From DATBLE01 sp963837265 (GTDB lineage Bacteria > Actinomycetota > Thermoleophilia > Gaiellales > Gaiellaceae), in contig CAWIMQ010000008.1 of assembly GCA_963837265.1 (NCBI GenBank), positions 68,662-132,661 on the forward strand: a DNA stretch of 64,000 nt. Reading direction: 5' to 3'. A model generated the notes under the pieces. That model saw only the letters and a program-made list of their open reading frames with translations, did not search any database and was not told the origin of the DNA. Positions 22,921-31,526 of this stretch are shown here, piece after piece. The position numbers and the translations under genes were made by a program. Positions within the stretch are counted from its first letter, which is position 1. The number at the start of each line of letters is the position of its first letter.

Positions 22921-23390
22921 CGGCCTTGCCACTGTACGTACACGTGCTTTCCGGTCGCCGGGATGGTGATCAGCCGGTAGGGCGAGGTCAGACGGGGCCG
23001 GCCGGGGCCCGCGACCGTCGGCGTCACCTCACGCGCAAGGACGCGGACGTCTGCCCGGCGCTCGGTCACCCGGAGGACGACGACGCCGTAGCCGGTGCTC
23101 GACCGTGGTCCGGCCGCGACCAGGACGAGTCGCCGGTGGGCGAAGTCGAACGCAGGCGCCGCCGGCGTCCTCCGGGGAAAGGTGCGGGCGAGGTAGCGGA
23201 CGAGCTGGTCCCGCTTCCAGAAGGTGCGGGTGACCGGCCTCGGCCAGAGGACGGGCCCCATCCGGGCGGTCACGTCCTCCCAGGCGAGCGGCCGCGCTCC
23301 GCCCGGCTGTACGACCTGCGTCCACACGGCGCCGCCCGCGATCGCAAGCAGTGCTGCGGCTACTACCCCGGCACCGGCCGCATGTCTCAT
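22917..23390 (-). CDS. secreted protein with a PrcB_C-like domain
   Basis: 157 residues. An N-terminal signal/anchor (AAGAGVVAAALLAIAGGAVW), then FAHRRLVLVAAGPRSSTGYG and VVVLRVTERRADVRVLAREV, the pattern of PrcB-type C-terminal domains (STGY plus strands and a terminal SPYRLITIP). PrcB in Treponema assists a surface protease; in actinobacteria the role is unknown. Its stop overlaps the chorismate mutase start. Assignment is by motif only. Confidence 0.6.
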   Translation of the reverse strand: MRHAAGAGVVAAALLAIAGGAVWTQVVQPGGARPLAWEDVTARMGPVLWPRPVTRTFWKRDQLVRYLARTFPRRTPAAPAFDFAHRRLVLVAAGPRSSTGYGVVVLRVTERRADVRVLAREVTPTVAGPGRPRLTSPYRLITIPATGKHVYVQWQGR

Positions 23391-23403
23391 GCTGCGACCC
23401 GGT

Positions 23404-23439
23404 TAGGCAAACGACCACGCTTCTTCGGTCGTTTGCCTA
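23404..23439 (-). terminator. perfect hairpin overlapping the stop codon of the L,D-transpeptidase gene
   Basis: TAGGCAAACGACC (23404-23416) pairs over 13 bp with GGTCGTTTGCCTA (23427-23439); 10-nt loop; no U-tract. The TAG stop of the upstream gene (23439-23437) is the first part of the stem. The same layout is seen at the gyrB stop. Confidence 0.7.
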
Positions 23440-24576
23440 GTAGACGTAGACGGTCTCGCCGTAGGGCTCGGTCGAGAACAGCCTGTAGATCACGAAGTCG
23501 GGGACGCGAACGCACCCGTGTGAGGCGGGGTAGGGCGGCACCGACGGGTTGCCGTGGATCGCGTATCCGCCGGTGAAGTACATCGGGTCGAGCAGCACGC
23601 CCAGCGGGCTTCGGTCATAGCCCGTCACCTTCCGGTAGATCGCGAACCGTCCCTCCGGCGTGTAGTAGCCCGCGATCCCGGCGGTCGAGACCGGCGAGAT
23701 CAACGCGATCTCCGAGTCGCGAACCACGTACAGCACCTGATGGGTCTTGTCGACCTCGAGGTGGTCGGCCGGCTGCACGTACTGGGGCCTCGGCAGGCGG
23801 GGATCCTGGAGGCGGGCCCAGAACGCCGCGTCGACGGCACCCGTGCGCTCGAGGCCCTGCACCTTCTGGAAGGCGTACACGCTCTCGACGAGGTCGCTCG
23901 AGAAGGTCGAGGCGAGCGACGGCACGGCGTAGTGGAGTGCCGCCAGCCGCCTTGCGACCTCGGTCACGGCCGCGCTCGTCGTGCCCGCCGAGAGGCTCGG
24001 CGGCCGCAGCGTCGCCGTCAGCTCGCGGCTGACCGGGTCGTAGCCGCGCCGCGGAAGCGCCGTCACCCGCACGTCGAGCGCTCCGATCTCCTCCGTCCCG
24101 AGGGCGACGCGGGCCGCCCCGGCGAAGTTGCGCTCGAAGTCCACACGCCCACCGCGGACCACCTGGACGTGGAGCCGTCCGGCGGAGGCCGGCTCGAGCC
24201 GCGCGGCGAGTCGCAACGGCGCGCCGGCGACCCGGCTGCCGACGAGCCTCGTCTCCAGGTGCGGCCTGATCCGGACGGTCACGTCCGGGGACCTGGCGTG
24301 CGGCGAGGACACGTGGAACGGCCCGGGGCTTGCGAGCCGCACCCGGATCACGAAGCTGCCGTCACCGCGGAGCCGGGTCGCGGCGACCCGAGTCGTGCCG
24401 CGAAGGAGGCGGATCTCCGCGCCGCGGGCGGCCGGGCGCATCCGGCCTGCGAAGTCGACCCTGTGCAGATAGGTGGTCGCCCGCGGCGCCTTCAACGTCA
24501 GGACCGGCCCCGCGGCGGAAGCGGCGCTCCCTGGCCACGCCAGCGCGATACCGGTCACGAGGAGGGCGCGACGCAC
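23437..24576 (-). CDS. L,D-transpeptidase (YkuD) with peptidoglycan-binding domain
   Basis: 379 residues. Signal peptide (ALLVTGIALAWPGSAASA), about 170 residues of beta-rich Ig-like sequence, a PG_binding_1 repeat (VTEVARRLAALHYAVPSLAS, then VYAFQKVQGLERTG), and a C-terminal YkuD domain. The catalytic motif is HGNPSVPPYPASHGCVRVPD with Cys in SHGCVR near residue 359. It forms 3-3 peptidoglycan cross-links or attaches proteins outside the membrane. The GTG start has a -10 TATCCT (24589-24584) only 7 nt upstream, a leaderless layout. Confidence 0.93.
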   Translation of the reverse strand: MRRALLVTGIALAWPGSAASAAGPVLTLKAPRATTYLHRVDFAGRMRPAARGAEIRLLRGTTRVAATRLRGDGSFVIRVRLASPGPFHVSSPHARSPDVTVRIRPHLETRLVGSRVAGAPLRLAARLEPASAGRLHVQVVRGGRVDFERNFAGAARVALGTEEIGALDVRVTALPRRGYDPVSRELTATLRPPSLSAGTTSAAVTEVARRLAALHYAVPSLASTFSSDLVESVYAFQKVQGLERTGAVDAAFWARLQDPRLPRPQYVQPADHLEVDKTHQVLYVVRDSEIALISPVSTAGIAGYYTPEGRFAIYRKVTGYDRSPLGVLLDPMYFTGGYAIHGNPSVPPYPASHGCVRVPDFVIYRLFSTEPYGETVYVY

Positions 24577-24634
24577 CGTGACAAGGATAGAGCCCTCTTG
24601 CGACGGATGTGCCCGTTAGCAGCGATTTCACCGG

Positions 24635-25291
24635 TCAGGTCGTCACGGAGACGATCAGCGCGACCGCGTTGAAGGCGGCGTGGACGACCATTCCCGGGAA
24701 GACGCTGTTCGCCCGCGCCCGCAGGAAGGCGAGGCCGGCGCCGAACACGATCAGGACGGGCAACCCCTCCACGAGACCGTGGGCGAGCCCGAACGCGATG
24801 CCGATCCAGAGTGCGGCCGCCGTCCGGCCGACCGGAGCGAGCAGCGAGTAGCCGAGGCCGCGGAACGTGAGCTCCTCGACCGCCGGGGCAACGGCGACGA
24901 AGACGACGAAATTGACCACGAACGGGGTGGCGCGGTGGGGGTCCCAGTGCGTCGGCGTGAGCCCCTGCTCGCGGCCGGGGTCGCTGTACGTGGAGACGAG
25001 CGCGCTCGTTCCGTAGACCGCGAGGAAGACGAGGAACGCGGTGCCGAGAATGCGGCCGTAGCCGGCCGGCCTCCGCAACGCGAGCAGGTGCCAGCTCGGT
25101 CTCGCGATCGCGAGCACGATCGCGAGGATGACCGCGTACTGCACGATGCCCGAGACGGCCGTCGAGTACCGGTAGGCGACGTCGCTCGGAGGCGTGCCGC
25201 CAGCCGCCCGGCTCGCGTAGCCGAGCAATGCCAGGACCGAGACGAGCGCCGTCCAGGCGGTCAGCCTGCTCCGGTCGAGCCCGGTGGTCAC
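24635..25291 (-). CDS. CPBP family intramembrane metalloprotease
   Basis: 218 residues with about six membrane segments. Abi/CPBP motifs: VEELTFRG (EExxxR, about residue 141), LAHGLVEGLPVLIVFG with the His, and the late HAAFNAVAL. Relatives process prenylated or signal-type substrates or protect against bacteriocins; the substrate here is unknown. The GTG start overlaps the stop of the upstream HAD gene (GTGA). Confidence 0.9.
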   Translation of the reverse strand: MTTGLDRSRLTAWTALVSVLALLGYASRAAGGTPPSDVAYRYSTAVSGIVQYAVILAIVLAIARPSWHLLALRRPAGYGRILGTAFLVFLAVYGTSALVSTYSDPGREQGLTPTHWDPHRATPFVVNFVVFVAVAPAVEELTFRGLGYSLLAPVGRTAAALWIGIAFGLAHGLVEGLPVLIVFGAGLAFLRARANSVFPGMVVHAAFNAVALIVSVTT

Positions 25292-25920
25292 GTCCGGCTC
25301 TCGAGGACGTTCACGAGCGGCGCCCGCGTGAAGCGCATCCCGGCGGCGAGCGCTCCGGCCTCGTCTGCGTCCTCGTCGCCCACGTGCAGTGCCCGCTCGG
25401 GGCCGACGCCGAGCCGTGCGAGCGCGAGCCGGAAGACGGCGGGGTCGGGCTTCGGCGCGCCCGCCTCGGCGGTGGTGACGATCGTGGAGAAGAGGGAGGC
25501 GGCGCCGAGCAGCTCGAGGTGCTCGTGCAACCCGATGTCCCAGTTGGAGACGACCGCGAGGTCGATCCCGCGGCCGCGGAGGCCGGCGACGACCTCGATC
25601 GACCCCGGTTCGAGCTCGAAGACGATGGACGACATGAAGTCGTCGACGAACGATCCCGGCTCGAGGCTCACGTGCGCGTCCTCGAGGAAGACCCGGGTGC
25701 AGTCGTGGCGCAACGCCGCCAGGCTCTCGGGGTCGCGGCCGAGGACCGCGCGCGGCCCGTAGTAGGCGACCTCGGCCGAGAACGCCGCGCGGACCGACAC
25801 CGCGCCCCGCTCGAAGCCGTGCTTCCGCAGGGCTTCGACGAGCGGCGGCACCGGGTCGGCCAGCCGCAGGAGCGTGCCGTAGCCGTCGATCGTGACGGCG
25901 TCGAGCTCAGCGAGTCGCAT
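25288..25920 (-). CDS. HAD-superfamily hydrolase
   Basis: 210 residues. Motif I is AVTIDGYGTLLRL, with Asp as nucleophile (near residue 10); motif II is LAVVSNWDIGLHE; motif III Lys is in GAPKPDPAVFRLAL; motif IV is HVGDEDADEAGALAAGM. The helical cap between residues 20 and 90 places it with REG-2/haloacid-dehalogenase-like phosphatases. Substrate unknown. The start is the ATG just before RLAELDAV, giving the normal N-terminus; it overlaps the preceding binding-protein gene by 14 nt. Confidence 0.9.
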   Translation of the reverse strand: MRLAELDAVTIDGYGTLLRLADPVPPLVEALRKHGFERGAVSVRAAFSAEVAYYGPRAVLGRDPESLAALRHDCTRVFLEDAHVSLEPGSFVDDFMSSIVFELEPGSIEVVAGLRGRGIDLAVVSNWDIGLHEHLELLGAASLFSTIVTTAEAGAPKPDPAVFRLALARLGVGPERALHVGDEDADEAGALAAGMRFTRAPLVNVLESRT

Positions 25921-26779
25921 CCGGATGGAGCACCCGGGCGACCTGGGCAAGGCCCTCCCCGATCGAGGGCCCCGGGGCGAGCAGCTCGGCGTCGACGACC
26001 GCGAAGCGGCCCTCCTTCACCGCCCGGAGCTTCCGCAGGCGCGTGTTCGCCCGCAGGTCTGCGAGCGTGAGCATCGTGTCCGACGTCGTGAGGTAGACGT
26101 CCGGGTCGAGGCGGAGCAGGTCGGCGGGCTCGATCGACGTGCCGGTCCCGGTCGAGCCGGCGACGTTCGTGCCGTGCGCCTCCCGGATCAGGTCACCGAT
26201 CAGCGACTGGTCCGAGACCGTCGTCAGCAGGCCCGTGTCGACGAAGACGGTCACGTTGGGCGTTCGTGCCAGCCTCGCGTCGATCTCGTGACGATCGCTC
26301 TCGATGTGGCGCACGAGCGCCCGCGCGCGGACGGGTCTGCCGGTGAGCAGCCCGAGCTGGGTGATCGCTCGCTCGACCAGCCTGATCGAGTCGCCGGGCG
26401 CCGCGTAGACGGGCGCCCGGGTGGCCGACGCAGCACGGGAGAGGTCGCGCTCGTCGGCATCCGTCGAGGCGACGATCAGGTCGGGGCGAGCCCGCCGAAG
26501 ATCGGCAGGATCGATGTGTGCCTGTGGGGCGGCGACCACGATGCGTCCCCCCGCGCCGAGGCTGCGGACGATGTCCTCGGCGGGCTGGTCGAGCACCGCG
26601 ATTCGCGTGGCCGGCCCGGTCACGACGAGCGGCCGGTCGCCGGTCTGGATCGTCACCGGGTACAGGCCTGCGGTCCGGCCCGTCGGCTCGGAGCGCTCGC
26701 CGCAGGCGGTTGCGCCCGCGAGCAGCGAGGCGACGACGACGGCGAGGACCGGAGCCCGGTGCAGAGCTACGCGACCCAC
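25907..26779 (-). CDS. substrate-binding lipoprotein, helical-backbone (BtuF/FecB-like) type
   Basis: 290 residues. An N-terminal hydrophobic stretch and a lipobox-like Cys (LLAGATACGE, near residue 28) suggest a lipoprotein. Then ATRIAVLDQPAEDIVRSLGA, PDLIVASTDADERD, FVDTGLLTTVSDQSLIGDLI and DPDVYLTTSD are the pattern of type III periplasmic binding proteins for metal chelates or cobalamin. No ABC permease or ATPase gene is nearby, so the transporter must lie elsewhere. The GTG start overlaps the mannosyltransferase gene by 13 nt. Confidence 0.82.
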   Translation of the reverse strand: MGRVALHRAPVLAVVVASLLAGATACGERSEPTGRTAGLYPVTIQTGDRPLVVTGPATRIAVLDQPAEDIVRSLGAGGRIVVAAPQAHIDPADLRRARPDLIVASTDADERDLSRAASATRAPVYAAPGDSIRLVERAITQLGLLTGRPVRARALVRHIESDRHEIDARLARTPNVTVFVDTGLLTTVSDQSLIGDLIREAHGTNVAGSTGTGTSIEPADLLRLDPDVYLTTSDTMLTLADLRANTRLRKLRAVKEGRFAVVDAELLAPGPSIGEGLAQVARVLHPDATR

Positions 26780-28083
26780 TGCCAGAGAGCCCACTGGGTG
26801 ACGGCGACGCCGAGCAGCACGGAGCTGACGACGAGGATCGCGGTATGCACGCGCGGCCGCCCGCCGAGCGCCGCCAGCGCGAGGAAACACGGGAAGAGGA
26901 CGAGACCGAAGCGCGGCATCGAGAGGAGCGGCCAGCGCTCGCTCGGAACGCTCAGCGGGATCGCCAGGCTGATCGCGGAGAAAAGCCCGTAGGGGGCGCC
27001 GAGGCGGCGCCAGGCGAGGACGGTGAGGGCGATCAGGAGGACGAGGAAGGCGAACGCCTCCAGGTTGACCGTCGCGGCGCGCATCGGGTCCGTGTCCCGG
27101 ACGGGCGTCCAGTAGACGTGCGTGTGGGACCCGGACGCGAGCTGCTCGACGCCGGCCCACGCCGAGCGGAGCCCGTCCCAGATTCCTCCCAGCGGCCCGG
27201 CGCGGGAGACGTGCCGGTTCCAGAATCCCTGGGCGTGCGCGAAGGCGAGCGCGTCGCCGCGCGCGAGACCGAGGTAGAGGGGATACGCGGCGAAGAGCAC
27301 CGGCGCGATCGCGAGGCCGGCCAGCGCCCGCCGGCGCTCCGGCCGCCGCCAGGCCATGATCGCCAGCGCGGGGAGCAGCGCGACCCCGGTGACCCTGGTC
27401 AGCACCGCCAGACCGGCGGCGGCGCCCGCGCCGAGCCAGTGCCGCCGCTCGGCGAGCAGGAACGCCGCGAGAGCGAGCGCGAGAAAGAGCGACTCGCTGT
27501 ACACGGCCTGGAGAAAGAGGCTCATCGGGAACACGGCCAGGTACAGGACCGCGCGCCGGGCACCCTCGGCGCCCAGGCGATCCTCGGCGAGCCGGTACAG
27601 GAGCAGGAAGGCGGCGAGCGCCGCGGCGAGCGAGACGAGGATCCCGGCCAGGACGTAGTGGCCGTCGAGCGCTCGGCCCGCTCCCGCCAGCGTCAGCGGG
27701 TAGAGCGGGTAGAACGCGGCGGCCGCCCCCGACGAGGCGGCACCGTAGCCGTGCTCGGCGATCCGCAGGAACCAGACGCTGTCCCAGCGTGCCCAGACGT
27801 CGGTCACCCACCCCAGGTCGCGCGTCAGCGACGGATCGTCCCAGCGCGCGGCGAGTGGATGCCGGTTCGGCTCGAAGACGAGCCAGGCGAAGAGCGCCGC
27901 AGCCCACACCGCGGCACGGCTCCAGGCGAAGATCGCGACGCTGGCCGGGCTCCGGACCGGCGAGACTCGCAGCTCCGCGAGACGCGTCCGCACACGAGGC
28001 TCGCTCCTGTTCGCCGCAGCGCCGCCGGGCAAAGCACGCCGGCGCACGCGGGGCGGCAGGAGCCTACGTTGACCGGCGCCCAC
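26767..28083 (-). CDS. PIG-V-type GT-C mannosyltransferase family membrane protein
   Basis: 438 residues with about ten membrane helices. The first outer loop has RWDSVWFLRIAEHGYG (about residues 97-112), close to the PIG-V motif with its catalytic Asp, followed by FYPLYPLTLAGAGR. PIG-V-like proteins in actinobacteria use polyprenol-phosphate mannose to modify surface glycans or glycolipids; the acceptor is unknown. The GTG at 28083 has a -10 TATGAT 9 nt upstream. The first 45 residues are Arg-rich and not conserved, so a later start is possible. Confidence 0.8.
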   Translation of the reverse strand: MGAGQRRLLPPRVRRRALPGGAAANRSEPRVRTRLAELRVSPVRSPASVAIFAWSRAAVWAAALFAWLVFEPNRHPLAARWDDPSLTRDLGWVTDVWARWDSVWFLRIAEHGYGAASSGAAAAFYPLYPLTLAGAGRALDGHYVLAGILVSLAAALAAFLLLYRLAEDRLGAEGARRAVLYLAVFPMSLFLQAVYSESLFLALALAAFLLAERRHWLGAGAAAGLAVLTRVTGVALLPALAIMAWRRPERRRALAGLAIAPVLFAAYPLYLGLARGDALAFAHAQGFWNRHVSRAGPLGGIWDGLRSAWAGVEQLASGSHTHVYWTPVRDTDPMRAATVNLEAFAFLVLLIALTVLAWRRLGAPYGLFSAISLAIPLSVPSERWPLLSMPRFGLVLFPCFLALAALGGRPRVHTAILVVSSVLLGVAVTQWALWQWVA

Positions 28084-28092
28084 GAGGCTCGG

Positions 28093-28100
28093 ATCATACT
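28093..28100. promoter_or_regulatory. overlapping divergent -10 boxes (mannosyltransferase / DUF2203)
   Basis: The 8 bp ATCATACT reads as TATGAT on the minus strand (28098-28093), 9 nt before GTG 28083, and as CATACT on the plus strand (28095-28100), 7 nt before TTG 28108. The whole gap is 24 bp, so both promoters must share this core. Confidence 0.5.
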
Positions 28101-28107
28101 TTGCGGG

Positions 28108-28503
28108 TTGCCCCGGACCTTCTCACCGGCGGAGGCGAACGCCATGCTCCCCAGGCTGCGGCCGCTCGTCGCACGGATGGTCGAGGCAAAGCGTGCTCTC
28201 GACGAGGCTCAGGCCCGGAGTGACGAGATCGACCGGCGGATCTCCGGCAACGGCGGCGGGATGCCGCCGGCGGAGCTCGCCGAGGCACACGGAAGGGTCC
28301 GCCGCCGGGCGGAGGCGCTTGCGGAGATCGTCGACGGGATCCAGCGGCTCGGCGTGGCCGTGAAGGACCTCGACTCCGGCCTCGTCGACTTCCCGTCGGT
28401 GCGCGAGGGCGAGCCGGTGCTGCTCTGCTGGCTGCTCGGCGAGGACGCGGTCGTCTGGTGGCACCGCTACGAGGACGGGTTCGCGGGCCGGCAGCCCCTC
28501 TGA
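28108..28503 (+). CDS. DUF2203 family protein
   Basis: 131 residues. The conserved opening RTFSPAEANAMLPRLRPLVA, a central coiled helix (VRRRAEALAEIVDGI), then VKDLDSGLVDFPSVREGEPV and CWLLGEDAVVWWHRYEDGFA, the signature end of the family. Function is unknown. The TTG at 28108 is chosen because it places RTFS at the N-terminus; the next Met (28144) would remove the most conserved part. Confidence 0.85.
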   Translation: MPRTFSPAEANAMLPRLRPLVARMVEAKRALDEAQARSDEIDRRISGNGGGMPPAELAEAHGRVRRRAEALAEIVDGIQRLGVAVKDLDSGLVDFPSVREGEPVLLCWLLGEDAVVWWHRYEDGFAGRQPL

Positions 28504-28527
28504 GGATTAGGCCGCTCCCGGTCGAAC

Positions 28528-29265
28528 ATGAAGGGTGGAATGCCCTACTGGGAGCGTTTCACGATCCTGGGCGCGGTCGTGGCTGCGAGCCTCGTCGTCG
28601 CCAAGCTGGTCGAGCTGCGCATACGCCGGGGCCAGGTGGCGGCGGGGACGGTCACGCGGTACCGCGTGCTCCGCCGAACGGTGATGAGCGCGATCGTCTT
28701 CGTCGCGCTCCTGTCCGGCCTGCTCGTCATCCCCCAGGTGCGTGCGGTCGCCGGCGCGCTGCTGGCCTCGTACGCGGTGATCGGTCTGATCGTCGGGTTC
28801 GCCGCGCAGCGGCCGCTCTCGAACGCGGCGGCCGGGATCCTGATCGCCTTCACGCAGCCCCTCCGCCTCGGCGACCGGATCGTGATCGGCGAGCTCGAGG
28901 GCGTGGTCGAGGAGATCCGCCTGACCCACACCTTCGTGCGCACGGACGACGAGAGCAGGCTCGTGGTTCCCAACGAGAAACTCGCCTCGGATACCATCCG
29001 CAACGCCACGATCGTCGACAGGACGCAGCGGGCGGAAGTGACCTTGCAGGTTCCATTGAGCTGTGATCTCGAGGCCGCCGTCGACGAGCTCTCGGCCGAG
29101 TTCGCCGACGTCCGAGAACCGCAGGTGTTCGTGAGCGGCCTCGACGGCGCCGCGCGGATCACCGTGCGCGCCCGCGCCGACGATCCGGCCGGCGCCGAGC
29201 GCCTGGAGCACAGCCTCCGCCTGCGTGCCCACCGGCGGCTGCGTGCTGCCGGGACGTTCGCGTGA
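28528..29265 (+). CDS. small-conductance mechanosensitive channel (MscS family)
   Basis: 245 residues. Three membrane segments (about 10-28, 50-68, 70-90). The pore helix and following beta domain read LIVGFAAQRPLSNAAAGILI and PLRLGDRIVIGELEGVVEEI, then VVPNEKLASDTIRN, all classic MscS. It opens under membrane tension to release solutes; trehalose genes lie 16 kb away but no direct link is shown. Its end overlaps the penicillin-binding protein gene by GTGA. Confidence 0.92.
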   Translation: MKGGMPYWERFTILGAVVAASLVVAKLVELRIRRGQVAAGTVTRYRVLRRTVMSAIVFVALLSGLLVIPQVRAVAGALLASYAVIGLIVGFAAQRPLSNAAAGILIAFTQPLRLGDRIVIGELEGVVEEIRLTHTFVRTDDESRLVVPNEKLASDTIRNATIVDRTQRAEVTLQVPLSCDLEAAVDELSAEFADVREPQVFVSGLDGAARITVRARADDPAGAERLEHSLRLRAHRRLRAAGTFA

Positions 29266-31526
29266 CGCGCCGGCCTGATCGGCTGGACGGCGTGCCGAAC
29301 GGCGGCCGGCGACGGCGCACACGGACGCGCGGCCGGCGACGCGGCCGGCGCAACGCCGTCGTGGTCGCGATCGCGGTGCTCTGCGGGCTTCCGCTGGTGC
29401 TGGCGCTCAGCGGCTACGGAGCCTGGGCCGGGTTCAGGAGCAGCTGCTCCCTCGCCTCGCTCCGGCCCGTGTCGATCGGCGAGAACTCGTTCGTGTACGC
29501 GGCGGACGGCACGCTGCTCGGTGCCATCCCGGCCGAGCACAACCGCCAGCCCGTGCCGCTCTCGCAGATCAGCCCGTGGATGGCGAAGTCGACGATCGCG
29601 GTCGAGGACAAGCGCTTCTACCAGCACGGCGGCGTCGACTACTGGGGCATCTTCCGGGCAGGCTGGCGCGACCTGACCGCGGGGAAGGTGGTCGAAGGCG
29701 GCTCGACGATCACCCAGCAGCTCGTCCGGAACCTCTACATCTCGCGGGAGCGCACCCTCCAGCGCAAGATCAAGGAGGCGTGTCTGGCGATCAAGCTCAG
29801 CCAGCACTGGTCGAAGAACCGGATCCTGACCGAGTGGATGAACCAGGTCTACTTCGGCAATCACGCCTACGGCGTGGAGGCGGCGGCGCAGACGTATTTC
29901 TCGAAACCGGCGAAGGACCTGACGATGATCGAGGCGGCGACGCTCGCCGGGCTGCCCCAGGCGCCGTCCCTCTACGACCCGGTCCTCCACCCCGAGGCCG
30001 CCCTCGACCGACGCGCCGACGTGCTGAAGGCGCTTCGCGACATCGGGGACATCTCCGAGGGCCGGTACCGGGCGGCTCTGCGCGACACCAGCCTGCACCT
30101 GAAGCCGGGGCGGTTGTACACGCAGATCCGCGAGCCGTACTTCTTCAGCTACGTCCGCGACCAGCTGATCGCCAGGTACGGGGCGGTGACCGTGCAGTCG
30201 GGCGGGCTGCGCGTCTATACGACGATCGACCCCGCCTTCCAGCGCGACGCGCGCGACGCGATCCGGCAGACGCTGTACCTGAAGGACGACCCGGCCGCCG
30301 CGGTCGTCTCGATCAACCCCGCGAACGGTGCGATCAGGGCGATGACCGCCGTGTATCCCGGACGGGCGAAGAACCAGTTCAACCTCGTCGCCCAGGCGCG
30401 CCGCCAGGCCGGGTCGACCTTCAAGGCGTTCGTCCTCACGGAGGCGGTCGACCAGGGGATCGACCCCGCGTCTGCCACCTACGTCTCGGCGCCCTTCCAC
30501 TACCAGCCGGACTCCGCGATCCCCGCCTGGGACGTCTCCACCTACAGCCACACCTACTCGGGGCTGATCAGCGTCCAGCAGGCGACGCTCCAGTCCGACA
30601 ACACCGTCTACGCACAGCTCACGCTCGACGTCGGGCCGCAGAACGTCGCCGACATGGCGCACAACCTCGGGGTGCAGAGCCCGCTCGAGCCGGTGCCGTC
30701 GATCGGGCTCGGCTCGAACGCGGTCTCGCCGCTCGACATGGCCTCGGCGTACGCGACGCTCGCCGCCGGCGGCATCTACTCGGCGCCGATGGCGATCCGC
30801 AAGGTGATCCTGCCGAACGGCAAGGAGGACGACAAGGCGGACTGGGGAAAGCCTGCGCGGCATCGCGTCGTCCCGGACGGCGTCGCGTACACCGTGACGA
30901 AGATCCTCGAGCAGAACGTCCTCTACGGGACCGGTACCCGGGCGAACTTCGGCCGCTCGGCGGCCGGCAAGACCGGCACGACCGACGACCACGCCGACGC
31001 CTGGTTCTGCGGCTACCTGCCGAACCTGGAGGCGACCGTCTGGGTCGGCTATCCCCAGGGGGAGATCCCGATGGAGAACGTGCACGGGATCGCGGTCGCC
31101 GGCGGGAGCTTCCCGGCCGAGATCTGGCGCCGCTTCGTGGAGCGGGCCGTCCGCTACTCGCCGCCCCGGGACTTCCCCCTGCCGAGAACCTACCCCGTGT
31201 GGAAGCCGTTCCAGCGCGGCCCCGACGCGATCCAGTTCGTTCCCGCCACCACGACCGCGTCGACCACGACCACGACCGCCACGACTGCCACGACCGCCAC
31301 GACCGAGCAGCCGAGCCTGGCGACGACCACCCCCACCCCGCCGCCGCGGCCCAAGCCGCCCCTGACGGTTCCGATCACGCCGGCCGTGCCGGTGCCCGCG
31401 ACGACCGCCGAGCCTCTGCCTCCGCCCACGACCGCTCCGCCCCCGTCACCACCTCCGACCATTCCGCCGACCGTGGCGCCCCCGCCCGTGACGACGACCA
31501 CGTCCGCCGTCCCGTCGCAGCCCTAG
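29262..31526 (+). CDS. class A penicillin-binding protein (transglycosylase/transpeptidase)
   Basis: 754 residues. A basic cytoplasmic tail, one TM (about 31-52), and a GT51 glycosyltransferase with VEDKRFYQHGGVDYWGI (catalytic Glu) and EGGSTITQQLVRNLY. The transpeptidase has SxxK in AGSTFKAF (near residue 386), SxN as SDNTVYA and the KTG box AGKTGTTDD. A Thr/Pro-rich tail (about 660-754) ends it, e.g. TTASTTTTTATTATTATT. It polymerises and cross-links peptidoglycan outside the membrane. The tail has no predicted domain and may span or interact with the wall, or be glycosylated. Confidence 0.95.
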   Translation: MTRRPDRLDGVPNGGRRRRTRTRGRRRGRRNAVVVAIAVLCGLPLVLALSGYGAWAGFRSSCSLASLRPVSIGENSFVYAADGTLLGAIPAEHNRQPVPLSQISPWMAKSTIAVEDKRFYQHGGVDYWGIFRAGWRDLTAGKVVEGGSTITQQLVRNLYISRERTLQRKIKEACLAIKLSQHWSKNRILTEWMNQVYFGNHAYGVEAAAQTYFSKPAKDLTMIEAATLAGLPQAPSLYDPVLHPEAALDRRADVLKALRDIGDISEGRYRAALRDTSLHLKPGRLYTQIREPYFFSYVRDQLIARYGAVTVQSGGLRVYTTIDPAFQRDARDAIRQTLYLKDDPAAAVVSINPANGAIRAMTAVYPGRAKNQFNLVAQARRQAGSTFKAFVLTEAVDQGIDPASATYVSAPFHYQPDSAIPAWDVSTYSHTYSGLISVQQATLQSDNTVYAQLTLDVGPQNVADMAHNLGVQSPLEPVPSIGLGSNAVSPLDMASAYATLAAGGIYSAPMAIRKVILPNGKEDDKADWGKPARHRVVPDGVAYTVTKILEQNVLYGTGTRANFGRSAAGKTGTTDDHADAWFCGYLPNLEATVWVGYPQGEIPMENVHGIAVAGGSFPAEIWRRFVERAVRYSPPRDFPLPRTYPVWKPFQRGPDAIQFVPATTTASTTTTTATTATTATTEQPSLATTTPTPPPRPKPPLTVPITPAVPVPATTAEPLPPPTTAPPPSPPPTIPPTVAPPPVTTTTSAVPSQP

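Noticed and set aside
29576..31525. Long plus-strand reading frame inside the penicillin-binding protein gene
   Set aside because: Shadow of the true frame; the sequence is Arg/Pro/Ala-rich without family motifs. Only the part after 31526 (GT87) is real.
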